DNA of 64,000 nt. It comes from Pseudomonas_T sp032052615 (GTDB lineage Bacteria; Pseudomonadota; Gammaproteobacteria; Pseudomonadales; Pseudomonadaceae). Below, piece by piece: positions 20,610 to 30,033 of this stretch. The position numbers were made by a program, and so were the translations under genes. Under the pieces are notes generated by a model. That model ran no database searches. It had not been told where the DNA came from and was given only the letters and a program-made list of their open reading frames with translations. Numbering within the stretch: the first letter of the stretch is position 1; each line of letters opens with the position of its first letter. Location: NCBI GenBank assembly GCA_032052615.1, contig DAMBWF010000001.1, positions 620,001-684,000 of the forward strand, in the 5' to 3' direction.

Positions 20610-22261
20610 TCGCGCGTTCACTCGGCGCTCTCGCGCTTCTTGGCTTTACCCCTGTCTTATGGGCCGATGCCCTGACTGGGGACGTGCAACGCCAACCCAT
20701 CAACCTGTCCGCCATCATCATGTTCGTCGCCTTCGTCGGCGCGACCCTCGGGATTACCTACTGGGCGTCCAAGCGCAACAGGTCGGCCTCGGACTACTAT
20801 GCCGCCGGTGGCCGTATCACTGGCCTCCAGAACGGCCTGGCGATCGCCGGCGACTTCATGTCCGCGGCCTCCTTTCTCGGGATTTCCGCCCTGGTCTTCA
20901 CCTCGGGCTACGATGGCCTCATCTATTCCATCGGCTTCCTGGTGGGTTGGCCAATCATCCTGTTCCTGATCGCCGAACGGCTGCGCAACCTGGGTAAGTA
21001 CACCTTCGCGGACGTGGCCAGCTACCGGCTCAAGCAAAAGGAAATCCGGACCTTGTCCGCCTGCGGTTCGCTGGTGGTGGTGGCGTTCTACCTGATCGCC
21101 CAGATGGTGGGCGCCGGGAAGCTGATCGAGCTGTTGTTCGGGTTGAACTATCACATTGCCGTCGTGCTGGTCGGCATCCTGATGGTGCTCTATGTGCTGT
21201 TCGGCGGCATGCTGGCCACCACATGGGTGCAGATCATCAAAGCGACGCTGCTGCTGTCGGGTGCGAGCTTCATGGCGATCATGGTGATGAAGCACGTCAA
21301 TTTCGATTTCGGCGCCCTGTTCAGCGAAGCGATCAAAGTACACCCCAAGGGCGAGGCGATCATGAGCCCCGGCGGGTTGGTGAAGGACCCGGTGTCGGCC
21401 ATCTCCCTGGGGCTGGCGCTGATGTTCGGTACCGCGGGCCTACCGCACATCCTGATGCGTTTCTTCACCGTGAGCGATGCCAAGGAGGCTCGCAAGAGCG
21501 TGTTCTATGCCACCGGCTTCATTGGCTACTTCTACATCCTCACTTTCATCATTGGCTTTGGCGCGATCTTGCTGGTCAGCACCAACCCGGCCTTCAAGGA
21601 CTCCACCGGAGCGCTGCTGGGCGGTAACAACATGGCGGCGGTGCATCTGGCCAATGCCGTGGGCGGAAGCATTTTCCTCGGCTTCATTTCGGCGGTGGCG
21701 TTCGCCACCATCCTGGCCGTGGTGGCTGGTCTGACCCTGGCCGGAGCCTCGGCGGTTTCCCATGACCTCTACGCCAGCGTTCTGAAGAAGGGCCAAGCCA
21801 ACGAGAAAGAGGAAATCCGCGTTTCCAAGATCACGACCGTCGCCCTCGGCGTCCTGGCCATCGGACTGGGTATCTTGTTCGAGAAGCAGAACATCGCGTT
21901 CATGGTCGGTCTGGCTTTCTCGATCGCCGCGAGTTGCAACTTCCCGGTCCTGTTTCTTTCGATGTACTGGAAGCGCCTGACCACGCGGGGAGCCATGATC
22001 GGTGGCTGGCTGGGCCTGATCACGGCAGTCGTACTGATGATTATCGGGCCGACCATCTGGGTGCAGATACTGGGACATGCCGAAGCGATTTACCCCTATG
22101 AATACCCGGCCTTGTTCTCGATGGCAGTGGCTTTCGTCGGTATCTGGTTCTTCTCGATCACCGATAAGTCCGCTGAGGCGGAGGAAGAGCGTGCGCGGTT
22201 CTATCCGCAGTTCGTGCGGTCGCATACCGGGCTGGGGGCCAGTGGGGCGGTAGCGCACTGA
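20606..22261 (+). CDS. actP: ActP-like cation/acetate symporter (SSS family)
   Basis: A 551-residue sodium:solute symporter family protein with a cleavable-signal-like N-terminus (MIARSLGALALLGF...WADA) and about 13 membrane helices. ActP features include SDYYAAGGRITGLQNGLAIAGD and AGDFMSAASFLGISALVF near the sodium site. It should import acetate and other short carboxylates; glycolate or pyruvate are possible alternatives. No acetyl-CoA synthetase gene is nearby. It is coupled to the upstream DUF485 gene and closed by a terminator. Confidence 0.9.
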   Translation: MIARSLGALALLGFTPVLWADALTGDVQRQPINLSAIIMFVAFVGATLGITYWASKRNRSASDYYAAGGRITGLQNGLAIAGDFMSAASFLGISALVFTSGYDGLIYSIGFLVGWPIILFLIAERLRNLGKYTFADVASYRLKQKEIRTLSACGSLVVVAFYLIAQMVGAGKLIELLFGLNYHIAVVLVGILMVLYVLFGGMLATTWVQIIKATLLLSGASFMAIMVMKHVNFDFGALFSEAIKVHPKGEAIMSPGGLVKDPVSAISLGLALMFGTAGLPHILMRFFTVSDAKEARKSVFYATGFIGYFYILTFIIGFGAILLVSTNPAFKDSTGALLGGNNMAAVHLANAVGGSIFLGFISAVAFATILAVVAGLTLAGASAVSHDLYASVLKKGQANEKEEIRVSKITTVALGVLAIGLGILFEKQNIAFMVGLAFSIAASCNFPVLFLSMYWKRLTTRGAMIGGWLGLITAVVLMIIGPTIWVQILGHAEAIYPYEYPALFSMAVAFVGIWFFSITDKSAEAEEERARFYPQFVRSHTGLGASGAVAH

Positions 22262-22275
22262 TAAAGTTTCCCCCA

Positions 22276-22300
22276 AAAGGCGGCTCGCGAGCCGCCTTTC
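22276..22300 (+). terminator. Intrinsic terminator after actP
   Basis: A perfect 24-base palindrome (AAAGGCGGCTCG / CGAGCCGCCTTT) starts 14 bases after the stop codon. It is GC-rich with a short T run. Confidence 0.8.
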
Positions 22301-22432
22301 TATTGCCGGTCGGTTTGTTGCAACGTTCTTGCATATAGCCCGTGAACAGCAAAGTCGCTGTTTATTTGTGGCGGGCTTCACTATATCGGCTGAATCTTTC
22401 TTTAGAGGGGGCAGTCAGAACAGGTGAGCATC

Positions 22433-22460
22433 GAAACTTCATGTGATGACGTAAGTCGAG
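22433..22460 (+). promoter_or_regulatory. Possible AlgU (sigma-E type) promoter of the DUF3309 gene
   Basis: GAAACTT, a 16-base spacer and TCGAG resemble the AlgU/RpoE pattern GAACTT-N16-TCtga, about 48 bases before the DUF3309 start. The match is partial, so this is a candidate only. Confidence 0.25.
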
Positions 22461-22507
22461 CTGGCCGATGCTGGGAATTATTACCTCGAGCATGAAAGGA
22501 GTTTTCC

Positions 22508-22666
22508 ATGAGTCTCGGCACTATTCTGATCATTGTACTGATCCTGTTGTTGGTCGGCGGCCTTCCGGTCTTTCCTCACTCCCGTAGTTGGGGATATGGT
22601 CCATCGGGCATCATCGGTACGATCCTGGTCATCCTCTTGATCTTGGTGCTGCTCGGCAAGGTGTAG
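22508..22666 (+). CDS. DUF3309 small membrane peptide
   Basis: A 52-residue peptide with two hydrophobic helices (about residues 4-19 and 34-50) around a central PVFPHSRSWGYGPSG turn, the DUF3309 signature. A strong ribosome site (AAAGGAG) lies seven bases before the ATG and an intrinsic terminator follows at once, so it is a free-standing gene. Members are widespread in pseudomonads and rhizobia; function unknown. The location is presumably the inner membrane. Confidence 0.85.
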   Translation: MSLGTILIIVLILLLVGGLPVFPHSRSWGYGPSGIIGTILVILLILVLLGKV

Positions 22667-22681
22667 CACCGAGGATCGCCG

Positions 22682-22717
22682 AATCGTGACCGTTCAAATG
22701 GCGGTCACGATTTTTAT
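22682..22717 (+). terminator. Intrinsic terminator after the DUF3309 gene
   Basis: Stem AATCGTGACCG / CGGTCACGATT with a nine-base loop, followed by a T tract, 16 bases after the stop. Confidence 0.85.
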
Positions 22718-22784
22718 CTCCTAATCAGTCACGAATGAGCTGGCTTCATTCGTCGCCTGGTGCTGAACGACTTGGTGTTTAACT

Positions 22785-22813
22785 TTGTCAGCGCCTGGAA
22801 AGTCGTATATAAA
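22785..22813 (+). promoter_or_regulatory. Sigma-70 promoter of the OmpA-family lipoprotein gene
   Basis: TTGTCA (5/6 to the -35 consensus), a 17-base spacer and TATAAA (5/6 to the -10), 42 bases before the start codon. This is the clearest sigma-70 promoter in the window. An AlgU-like reading (TAACTT-N17-TCGTA) overlaps it but is weaker. Confidence 0.65.
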
Positions 22814-22854
22814 ACACTGCGTTTTTCGAATCCACATCGTGAAGCGGGTGTTTA

Positions 22855-23553
22855 ATGTCAATTAAAGTGTCTTTTTATTTGCCGCTGGCCCTGGTGCTGG
22901 CGGGATGTGCCCACACTTCCACTCCCACCTCTGAACAAGACGCCGCGGCCACGGTTACGAACAAGCATTGGTGGTGGCCATTCGGTAGCCAAACGACCCC
23001 TACCCAGCAAGCCGCCGTTGCCAAGCCAGACCCGAAAGTCACCCAGGCATGGCTGGACGAATACGAGCCCCGGCTGCGGGAGGCCTTGAAGGACAGTCGC
23101 CTGGAGCTGGAGCGCCGGGATAACCTGCTGGTCGTCACCGCCCCCGTGGACAGCTCCTTCAACCCCGACCGTCCCTCGATGCTGCTGCCGATCACCCTCG
23201 GCCCCTTCACGCGCGTTGCCAAGTTGCTGGAAAAAGACCCGAAGACCGGCGTGCTCATTCTGGGGCATGCGGATAGTTCGGGCCAGGATAAGGCGAATCG
23301 CGAGCTCAGCCAGCAACGCGCCCAGGCCGTCGCGGCCATCTTCCGCCTGAGCGGCCTGCAGCGTGATCGCTTGCAGCTTCGCGGCCTGGGATCGGATATG
23401 CCGCGCGCGGCCAACGACAGCAAGGAAGGCCGTTCCCTCAATCGCCGCGTGGAGATTCTGGTGACGCCCCGAGATACGCTGGTGGCCTTGCTGGCGGGCT
23501 ATAACCACCCCCTGAAAACCCGCGCCGTGGTTGCCGCAGATCAACCCAAGTGA
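22855..23553 (+). CDS. OmpA-family outer-membrane lipoprotein
   Basis: A 232-residue protein with a lipoprotein signal peptide (lipobox LAGC, lipidated C18) and a C-terminal OmpA/MotB-like peptidoglycan-binding domain (about residues 115-215; GHADSSG, NRELSQQRAQAV, NRRVEILV). A middle region (about 58-110) precedes the OmpA domain. It likely tethers the outer membrane to peptidoglycan. The gene has its own sigma-70 promoter and a hairpin behind it. pdxH follows on the same strand. The specific role is unknown. Confidence 0.85.
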   Translation: MSIKVSFYLPLALVLAGCAHTSTPTSEQDAAATVTNKHWWWPFGSQTTPTQQAAVAKPDPKVTQAWLDEYEPRLREALKDSRLELERRDNLLVVTAPVDSSFNPDRPSMLLPITLGPFTRVAKLLEKDPKTGVLILGHADSSGQDKANRELSQQRAQAVAAIFRLSGLQRDRLQLRGLGSDMPRAANDSKEGRSLNRRVEILVTPRDTLVALLAGYNHPLKTRAVVAADQPK

Positions 23554-23580
23554 ATACCCGAGTCCTAAGCTAGAACGCCC

Positions 23581-23613
23581 GACGCCCTCGCGATGACGAG
23601 GGCGTCTTCATAT
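23581..23613 (+). terminator. Probable terminator hairpin after the OmpA lipoprotein gene
   Basis: Perfect 10-bp stem GACGCCCTCG / CGAGGGCGTC with a six-base loop. The following T run is weak (TTCATAT), so termination may be partial and pdxH could be reached by read-through. Confidence 0.6.
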
Positions 23614-23632
23614 AGGGTCTGCAGGAGTTGCC

Positions 23633-24280
23633 ATGTATCAGACGCTGGCCGACATGCGCCGCGATTACACCCGGGACGGCCTTAGCGAGAGCAATGCCCC
23701 GGATGAGCCATTCGCCCTGTTCCGTCGTTGGTTCGACGACGCGGTTCGGACCGAGCAGCCGCCCGTGGAGCCGAACGCCATGACCCTGGCGACGGTCGAT
23801 GCCGAGGGACGTCCCCATTGCCGCGTGCTGCTGCTCAAGGGCCTCGACGAGCGAGGATTCACCTTCTTCAGCAACTACGAAAGCGACAAGGGGCGCCAAT
23901 TGCAAGCTCGACCTCATGCCGCGATGACGTTCTTCTGGCCCAGCCTGGAACGCCAAGTCCGAATCGAAGGGCCCGTCGAACGGGTCGGCGAGGCGGAGTC
24001 CAACGCCTACTTTCAGATTCGCCCCCTGGGGAGCCGCATCGGCGCCTGGGCCTCGCCGCAGAGCCGGCCGATACGCGACCGCGCCGAACTCGAAGCATTG
24101 CTGAGGGAGACCGAGAGCCGCTTCCTCAACCAGGCTCCCACATGCCCGCCCCACTGGGGCGGGTACCGGCTGTTACCGGAGCGGGTGGAATTCTGGCAAG
24201 GCCGGCCCAGCCGCCTGCATGACCGCCTGGACTACCGCTTGGCGGACGGGCAGTGGAGGCGCCAGCGTCTGGCGCCTTGA
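23633..24280 (+). CDS. pdxH: PdxH, pyridoxamine/pyridoxine 5'-phosphate oxidase
   Basis: A 215-residue FMN-dependent oxidase that makes pyridoxal 5'-phosphate from PNP or PMP. It has the family N-terminus (YTRDGLSE), the FMN-binding FTFFSNYESDKGRQL and FFWPSLERQVRIEG stretches, and the C-terminal substrate-loop signature EFWQGRPSRLHDR. Length is normal. The ATG follows AGGAG at good spacing. SerC, the other PLP-pathway enzyme in the window, is 13 kb away, so there is no operon link. Confidence 0.97.
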   Translation: MYQTLADMRRDYTRDGLSESNAPDEPFALFRRWFDDAVRTEQPPVEPNAMTLATVDAEGRPHCRVLLLKGLDERGFTFFSNYESDKGRQLQARPHAAMTFFWPSLERQVRIEGPVERVGEAESNAYFQIRPLGSRIGAWASPQSRPIRDRAELEALLRETESRFLNQAPTCPPHWGGYRLLPERVEFWQGRPSRLHDRLDYRLADGQWRRQRLAP

Positions 24281-24290
24281 GCCAGGCGGT

Positions 24291-24536
24291 TCAGGCCGGC
24301 CCGGAGCCCTCGTAGGCATGGGCGCGCTGAGCGAGCCAGTCGGGGAGGTCGCGACGACTGATCCGTTGGGCGCGTGCCTCGTCGAGGCGCTCCAGCATAT
24401 AGGCGCGCTTGCCGGGGTCGGTTCCCGCGAAGGAGAGCGCGAGGTCGCGGTCCATCCAGCGTCGAATGCGTACGTACAGCCACCAGTGAAAGTACAAGCC
24501 GGCCAGGGTGGTGGCGACTACGATGAAATAATCCAT
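24291..24536 (-). CDS. Conserved small membrane protein of unknown function
   Basis: An 81-residue protein. One N-terminal membrane helix (about residues 3-22, FIVVATTLAGLYFHWWLYVRI) is followed by a charged cytoplasmic-looking tail (RRWMDRDLALSF...). The ATG at 24536 has AGAGGGAA upstream. A longer frame begins at 24641 but lacks a ribosome site and adds no recognisable sequence. It is convergent with pdxH, ending ten bases from it. I recall similar short proteins beside pdxH in other pseudomonads; no function is known. Confidence 0.65.
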   Translation of the reverse strand: MDYFIVVATTLAGLYFHWWLYVRIRRWMDRDLALSFAGTDPGKRAYMLERLDEARAQRISRRDLPDWLAQRAHAYEGSGPA

Positions 24537-24704
24537 GGTTCCCTCTGCGTCTACGCACCCAGGCCGCATGCCGCGCGAAGCGGAACGGTGGGTACAGTCA
24601 AACTGTATGGTGACTGAACGGGGGTGAATTATACCGATCACAAGAATGACAGGCCGGCGGTGTGCAAGGTCTAATTGGAAACAGTCTCTGTTGGAGGAAG
24701 CGTT

Positions 24705-25169
24705 ATGCGTAATTCGGGTCTGCTGTTGGCCTCAGTCACCGCAGTGGCCATGGCGTTGGGCGGTTGTGTATCCAGCCTGACTGGCGATAGTTATTCTCGC
24801 GACGAAGCCCGCGCGGTGCAGACGGTACGCATGGGCACCATCGAATCCCTGCGACCCGTGAAGATCGAGGGGACCAAGACGCCGATCGGGGCGGGTGCCG
24901 GCGCAGTGATCGGCGGCGTTGGTGGCAGCGCGGTCGGCGGAGGACGGGGCAGCGTGGTGGCGGCGGTGATCGGCGCGGTGGCGGGTGGCATGCTCGGCGC
25001 GATGACCGAAGAGGGCATCACTCGCACCCAGGGCGTGGAAATCACCGTGCGGGAAGACGACGGTTCTCTGCGTGCCTATGTGCAGGAAGTGGAACCGAAC
25101 CAAGTCTTCCGCGTGGGCGAACGGGTTCGTATCAATACGCTCAACGGGACCAGTCGCGTCACCCATTGA
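24705..25169 (+). CDS. Glycine-zipper (SlyB-like) outer-membrane lipoprotein
   Basis: A 154-residue lipoprotein: lipobox LGGC with C21, then a glycine-zipper two-helix segment (about residues 60-100, GAGAGAVIGGVGGSAVGGG and AAVIGAVAGGMLGAM), then a C-terminal beta domain (VEITVREDDGSLRAYVQEVE). This is the SlyB/PcP-type architecture of small outer-membrane proteins that respond to envelope stress or low magnesium in enterics. The ATG at 24705 follows GGAGG; an in-frame upstream ATG at 24675 would spoil the signal peptide. A terminator follows directly. Confidence 0.85.
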   Translation: MRNSGLLLASVTAVAMALGGCVSSLTGDSYSRDEARAVQTVRMGTIESLRPVKIEGTKTPIGAGAGAVIGGVGGSAVGGGRGSVVAAVIGAVAGGMLGAMTEEGITRTQGVEITVREDDGSLRAYVQEVEPNQVFRVGERVRINTLNGTSRVTH

Positions 25170-25181
25170 GGGTCAAGCAAG

Positions 25182-25207
25182 AAAAGCCGGCGAATGCCGG
25201 CTTTTTT
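25182..25207 (+). terminator. Intrinsic terminator after the glycine-zipper lipoprotein gene
   Basis: Stem AAAAGCCGGC / GCCGGCTTTT with a GAAT loop and six T. Confidence 0.9.
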
Positions 25208-25302
25208 CATGGGTGTGACTTCAACGCCTCGATGAGGCAACGAAGCGTGGCGTCTCCGCGCCATCGGTCGAGGGTTCTCGGGCGCTCATCCGCCCCGTTC
25301 CA

Positions 25303-25974
25303 TCACTCGTCCCGGGCCGCCCCGAAATAGCCGCAGCCACGCAGTCGCTCGCCATTCACCCGCAATTCGGCTTGCAGGTAGCGAACGGAGCCGCTTGGCC
25401 GATCGACGCAGCGTTGCGGCGCGATCCACAATTCCACGCGCGCGCCATTGGCTTCGCTGGACAGGTTGAAGCGGCCGTCCGGCAATTGTTCCTCCATGTA
25501 CGGAAGGGCCTGAGCCGGCTCACCGGACCGCTCCAGCATCAGGCCCTGCTTACCGACACTCACTGACCAGTCGGGTTGATGGCCATCGGCATGCAGCAGG
25601 AGGCGCGGGAAATTGGGATCGTCGCAGCCTTTGCCTTCGCGCTGGAGCCGGTAAACCCGGCTCAGCTTCAACTCGCCATCCAACCCTTCCATCCGGCTGG
25701 CCGCCAGGGTGCCGCGCAGATCGGCGAACAGCGGCGCCCCGGCGTCAGCCAGCGGCCCGGCATCCTGACCCAGGGTGGTTTCGCTGCCTTCGCGAACGAC
25801 GAAGCGCCGTTGCTCCTGGCATGGCGTGAACACCCAGGCATCGGCCTGGTGGGTCAGCGTACCCTGCAGGCGCACGCCTTTGTCGGACGGCGGGGGCGAG
25901 GCGGGGCCGCCGAAGAACTGACAACCGGCGAACAGTGGCAGGGCGAGAACGAGGGGGACGAGATGGACGCGCAT
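25303..25974 (-). CDS. Putative lipoprotein (COG3650-like)
   Basis: A 223-residue protein with a lipoprotein signal (lipobox FAGC, C18). Two similar modules seem present. The first covers about residues 35-130 (LQGTLTHQADAWVFTPCQEQRRFVV...), the second the C-terminal half (about 135-215), ending in a Cys-containing RLRGCGYFG. This is the layout of uncharacterised COG3650-type envelope proteins. The paired cysteines (for example C53 and C115) could form disulphides in the periplasm. The ATG has GGAGAG upstream. It lies just downstream of braG on the same strand and could be reached by read-through of the bra operon. Function unknown. Confidence 0.65.
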   Translation of the reverse strand: MRVHLVPLVLALPLFAGCQFFGGPASPPPSDKGVRLQGTLTHQADAWVFTPCQEQRRFVVREGSETTLGQDAGPLADAGAPLFADLRGTLAASRMEGLDGELKLSRVYRLQREGKGCDDPNFPRLLLHADGHQPDWSVSVGKQGLMLERSGEPAQALPYMEEQLPDGRFNLSSEANGARVELWIAPQRCVDRPSGSVRYLQAELRVNGERLRGCGYFGAARDE

Positions 25975-26089
25975 AGAACTCTCCGGCGGGAAGCGGCCAC
26001 CTTAGCCAGAGGCCGATGGCGTCACAAGAGTCAGGTGCGATGATCCAGCCAAGAAAAACCGCCCCGGAGGGCGGTTTCGTGAAGCGGGT

Positions 26090-26791
26090 TCAACCGCCGA
26101 GGTAGGCGTCGCGAACCCGGGGATCGCTGTGCAGCGCCTCGCCGCTGCCCTGCATGACGATCCGACCGTTTTCCAGCACGTAGCCCCGATCCGCCAGCCT
26201 GAGCGCCTGGTTGGCGTTCTGCTCCACCAAGAACACTGTCACGCCGTCTCGGCGTAGCTGTTCGATGATGTCGAAGATCTGCTGGATGATGATCGGCGCC
26301 AGGCCCAGGGACGGTTCGTCCAGCAGCAGCAGGCGCGGCCTGCTCATCAGTGCCCGGCCGATGGCGAGCATCTGCTGTTCGCCCCCGGACATGGTGCCGG
26401 CGCGTTGTTCGAAGCGCTCCTTGAGGCGCGGGAACAAATGCAGCACCTTGTCCATCTGCTCCTGGTAGTCACCCTTGGGGGTGAAGAAGCCGCCCATGGC
26501 CAGGTTCTCCTCCACGGTCAGGCGGGCGAACACACGGCGGCCTTCCGGCACAACCGCGATGCTCTTGCGCATGATCCGCGCGGGCTCCTGGCCCACCAGT
26601 TCCTCGCCCTCGTAGAGGATGCTGCCGCTGGCCGCCTTGGGCGAGCCGCACAGGGTCATCATCAGGGTCGACTTGCCGGCGCCGTTGGCGCCGATCAGGG
26701 TGACGATCTCCCCTTGGTTCACTTCCACGCTGACGCCATGCAACGCCTGGATCTTGCCGTAGAAGGTGGAAACATCTTTGAACACGAGCAT
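26090..26791 (-). CDS. braG: BraG/LivF, branched-chain amino acid ABC transporter ATPase
   Basis: A 233-residue ABC ATPase of the LivF type, one of two ATPases driving leucine/isoleucine/valine import. Walker A is GANGAGKST (34-42), the signature MSGGEQQ, Walker B LLLLDEP and the switch His follows. The ATG at 26791 overlaps the braF stop by one base (TGATG), so it is coupled. It is the last gene of braC-D-E-F-G. Length equals the family norm. Confidence 0.95.
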   Translation of the reverse strand: MLVFKDVSTFYGKIQALHGVSVEVNQGEIVTLIGANGAGKSTLMMTLCGSPKAASGSILYEGEELVGQEPARIMRKSIAVVPEGRRVFARLTVEENLAMGGFFTPKGDYQEQMDKVLHLFPRLKERFEQRAGTMSGGEQQMLAIGRALMSRPRLLLLDEPSLGLAPIIIQQIFDIIEQLRRDGVTVFLVEQNANQALRLADRGYVLENGRIVMQGSGEALHSDPRVRDAYLGG

Positions 26792-27558
26792 CAGGCTTCC
26801 CCCAGGTAGGCTTTGATCACGTCCGGATGGGTGCGGATCTGCTCCGGCGTACCGTCGGCCAGGGGGGTGCCCTGGTTGATCACGTAGATATGGTCGGAAA
26901 TGCTCATCACCAGGTGCATGTCGTGCTCGATGAGCAGCACGGTCACGTTGTATTCGTTGCGCAACAGAGCGATTAGCGCCTTGAGGTCTTCCGTCTCCCG
27001 GGGGTTCAGGCCGGCGGCCGGTTCGTCGAGCATGAGGATGCGCGGGCGCGTCATCATGCAGCGGGCGATCTCCAGGCGGCGCTGCTGGCCGTAGGCGAGG
27101 GTACCCGCCGGGCGGTTGGCGACCTCGGTCAGGTTGACCCGTTCCAGCCAATGGGCCGCGTGGGCCATGGCTTCCCGTTCGCTGCGGCGGAACGCCGGCG
27201 TCTTGAACAGGCCCGCGAGGAAGTGGGTGTTGAGGTGGCGGTGCTGCGCCACCAGCAGGTTCTCCACCGCCGTCATGTCCTTGAACAGCCGGACGTTCTG
27301 GAAGGTTCGCACCACGCCCCGACGGGCGATCATGTGGCCGGGCAGACCCTGGATCGGCTGGCCGTCCAGTAGGATGGCGCCCGAGGTGGGCCGATAGAAG
27401 CCGGTCAGGCAGTTGAACACGGTGGTCTTGCCCGCCCCGTTGGGGCCGATCATCGACACCACCTGCTTCTCCTGGATGTTCAGCGAGACGCCGTTCACCG
27501 CCAGCAGGCCGCCGAAGCGCATGCTCAGGTCCTTTACATCGAGAATCGCGCGGCTCAT
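26791..27558 (-). CDS. braF: BraF/LivG, branched-chain amino acid ABC transporter ATPase
   Basis: A 255-residue ABC ATPase of the LivG type with Walker A GPNGAGKTT (38-46), the signature region LAYGQQRRLEIAR and Walker B ILMLDEP followed by AAGLN, and the extended LivG C-terminus. It pairs with BraG under the BraD/BraE permease. The ATG overlaps the braE stop by four bases. A long open frame continues upstream on the same strand in another phase of braE, but the LivG start is unambiguous. Confidence 0.95.
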   Translation of the reverse strand: MSRAILDVKDLSMRFGGLLAVNGVSLNIQEKQVVSMIGPNGAGKTTVFNCLTGFYRPTSGAILLDGQPIQGLPGHMIARRGVVRTFQNVRLFKDMTAVENLLVAQHRHLNTHFLAGLFKTPAFRRSEREAMAHAAHWLERVNLTEVANRPAGTLAYGQQRRLEIARCMMTRPRILMLDEPAAGLNPRETEDLKALIALLRNEYNVTVLLIEHDMHLVMSISDHIYVINQGTPLADGTPEQIRTHPDVIKAYLGEA

Positions 27559-28816
27559 GGCTTCAGCTCCAGGTGGGGACGTTGCATGGGCAGCAGGCCC
27601 TGGGGACGCCAGATCATCATCAGCACCATGAGCGCGCCGAACATCAGCATGCGGTATTCGTTGAATTCCCGGGCCATCTCCGGCAGCAGGATCATCACCA
27701 CGGCGGCGAGGATCACCCCCAGTTGCGAACCCATGCCCCCCAGCACCACGATGGCGAGGATGATCGCCGACTCGATGAAGGTGAACGACTCGGGGGAGAC
27801 CAGGCCCTGGCGCGCGGCGAAGAAACTGCCGGCGAAACCGGCGAAGCAGGCGCCCAGGGTGAAGGCCGAGAGCTTGATCACCGTCGGGTTCATGCCAAGG
27901 GCGCGGCAGGCGATCTCGTCTTCCCGCAGCGCTTCCCAGGCGCGGCCGATAGGCATGCGCAGCAGGCGGTTGATCACGAACAGCGTGAGCAGCACCAGCA
28001 GCAACGCGATCAGGTACAGGAATATCACCTTGTAGTTCGAGTTGTAGGCGAGGCCGAAGTACTCGTGGAACGTCTGCATGCCTTCCGCGGCGCGGCGCTC
28101 GAACGTCAGCCCGAACAGGCTCGGCTTCTCGATGTTGCTGATGCCGTTGGGGCCGCCGGTGATGCTGGTGAGGTTGCGCAGCAGGATGCGGATGATCTCG
28201 CCGAAGCCCAAGGTGACGATGGCCAGGTAGTCGCCCCGCAGGCGCAGCACCGGAAAGCCGAGGAGAAAGCCGAACAGCGCGGCCATCGTTCCGGCGATCG
28301 GCAGGCAGACCCAGAAGCCCAGGCCGTAATAGTGGGAGAGCAGGGCATAGCTGTAGGCGCCCACCGCGTAGAAGCCGACGTAGCCCAGGTCCAGCAGACC
28401 GGCCAGGCCCACCACGATGTTCAGGCCGAGGCCGAGCATCACGTAGATCAGGATCAGCGTGGCGATATCCACCGCGCCCCGGGAACCGAAGAACGGCCAC
28501 ACCAGCCCGACCACCACCAGGCTGAGGATGATCCAGCGCTGGGTCGAGGGCAGGGTGAGGAAGTTGCCAGCGCCGGCGGGAATGCTCGGCAGGTTTGGGC
28601 TCGCCGCCCAGCCGGCGGGCATCCGATGACGGAACAGTTGCCAGACGAACATCGCCAGGGCGCAGGCGGCGATGGTCCACAGCATGGTGGGGCTGGCCCC
28701 GTGCACTTCCAGCTTGATGCCCACGGTGCTCAGCTTGAGGCCGAGGACCGGATAGGCCACGGCGATCACCAGCAGGGCGCTGAAGAACGCGGCTTTGAGG
28801 CGTTTGGTCGAGAGCG

Positions 28817-28820
<4 letters not shown>
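27555..28820 (-). CDS. braE: BraE/LivM, branched-chain amino acid ABC permease
   Basis: A 421-residue inner-membrane permease with about ten hydrophobic helices. The LivM core is GLGLNIVVGLAGLLDLGYVGFYAVGAY and the EAA-type coupling loop is GRAWEALREDEIACRALGMN. It heterodimerises with BraD. An N-terminal extension of about 100 residues with extra helices, usual for LivM, is present. The ATG at 28820 follows AAAAGG and overlaps the braD stop (ATGA). Confidence 0.95.
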
Positions 28821-29740
<920 letters not shown>

Positions 29741-29988
29741 CACCTAACTCCTCGGGGTCGCGAAAAGCGGCGCTTGTGGCGCGGCGGACACCCGGAAAAC
29801 AGGGGGAGGCGGCGGCACGCGAGAAGTCCGGCCGGACGGCGCCGCTTCCATCGGCATCAGCAAGGCCCCGGGCATCCTGCCGGGGAACCGACGCGGCGGG
29901 CGTTGCCGGCCCGGGTACGGGCGCGCGCCGTTGGCGACGGAGCTGGAGCGTCGAGCGTCTCGGTCGTGCAGCGACCTCGTCGGATAAA

Positions 29989-30017
29989 CGAAGCCCACTG
30001 CGGGACAGTGGGCTTCG
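29989..30017 (-). terminator. Hairpin in the braC-braD spacer (partial terminator or mRNA stabiliser)
   Basis: A perfect 12-bp stem (CGAAGCCCACTG / CAGTGGGCTTCG) with a five-base loop begins 17 bases after the braC stop. On the coding strand only TTTA follows. It is likely to terminate part of the transcripts or protect the braC mRNA 3' end, giving more binding protein than permease. Confidence 0.65.
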
Positions 30018-30033
30018 CATGCAAGGCGACGGC

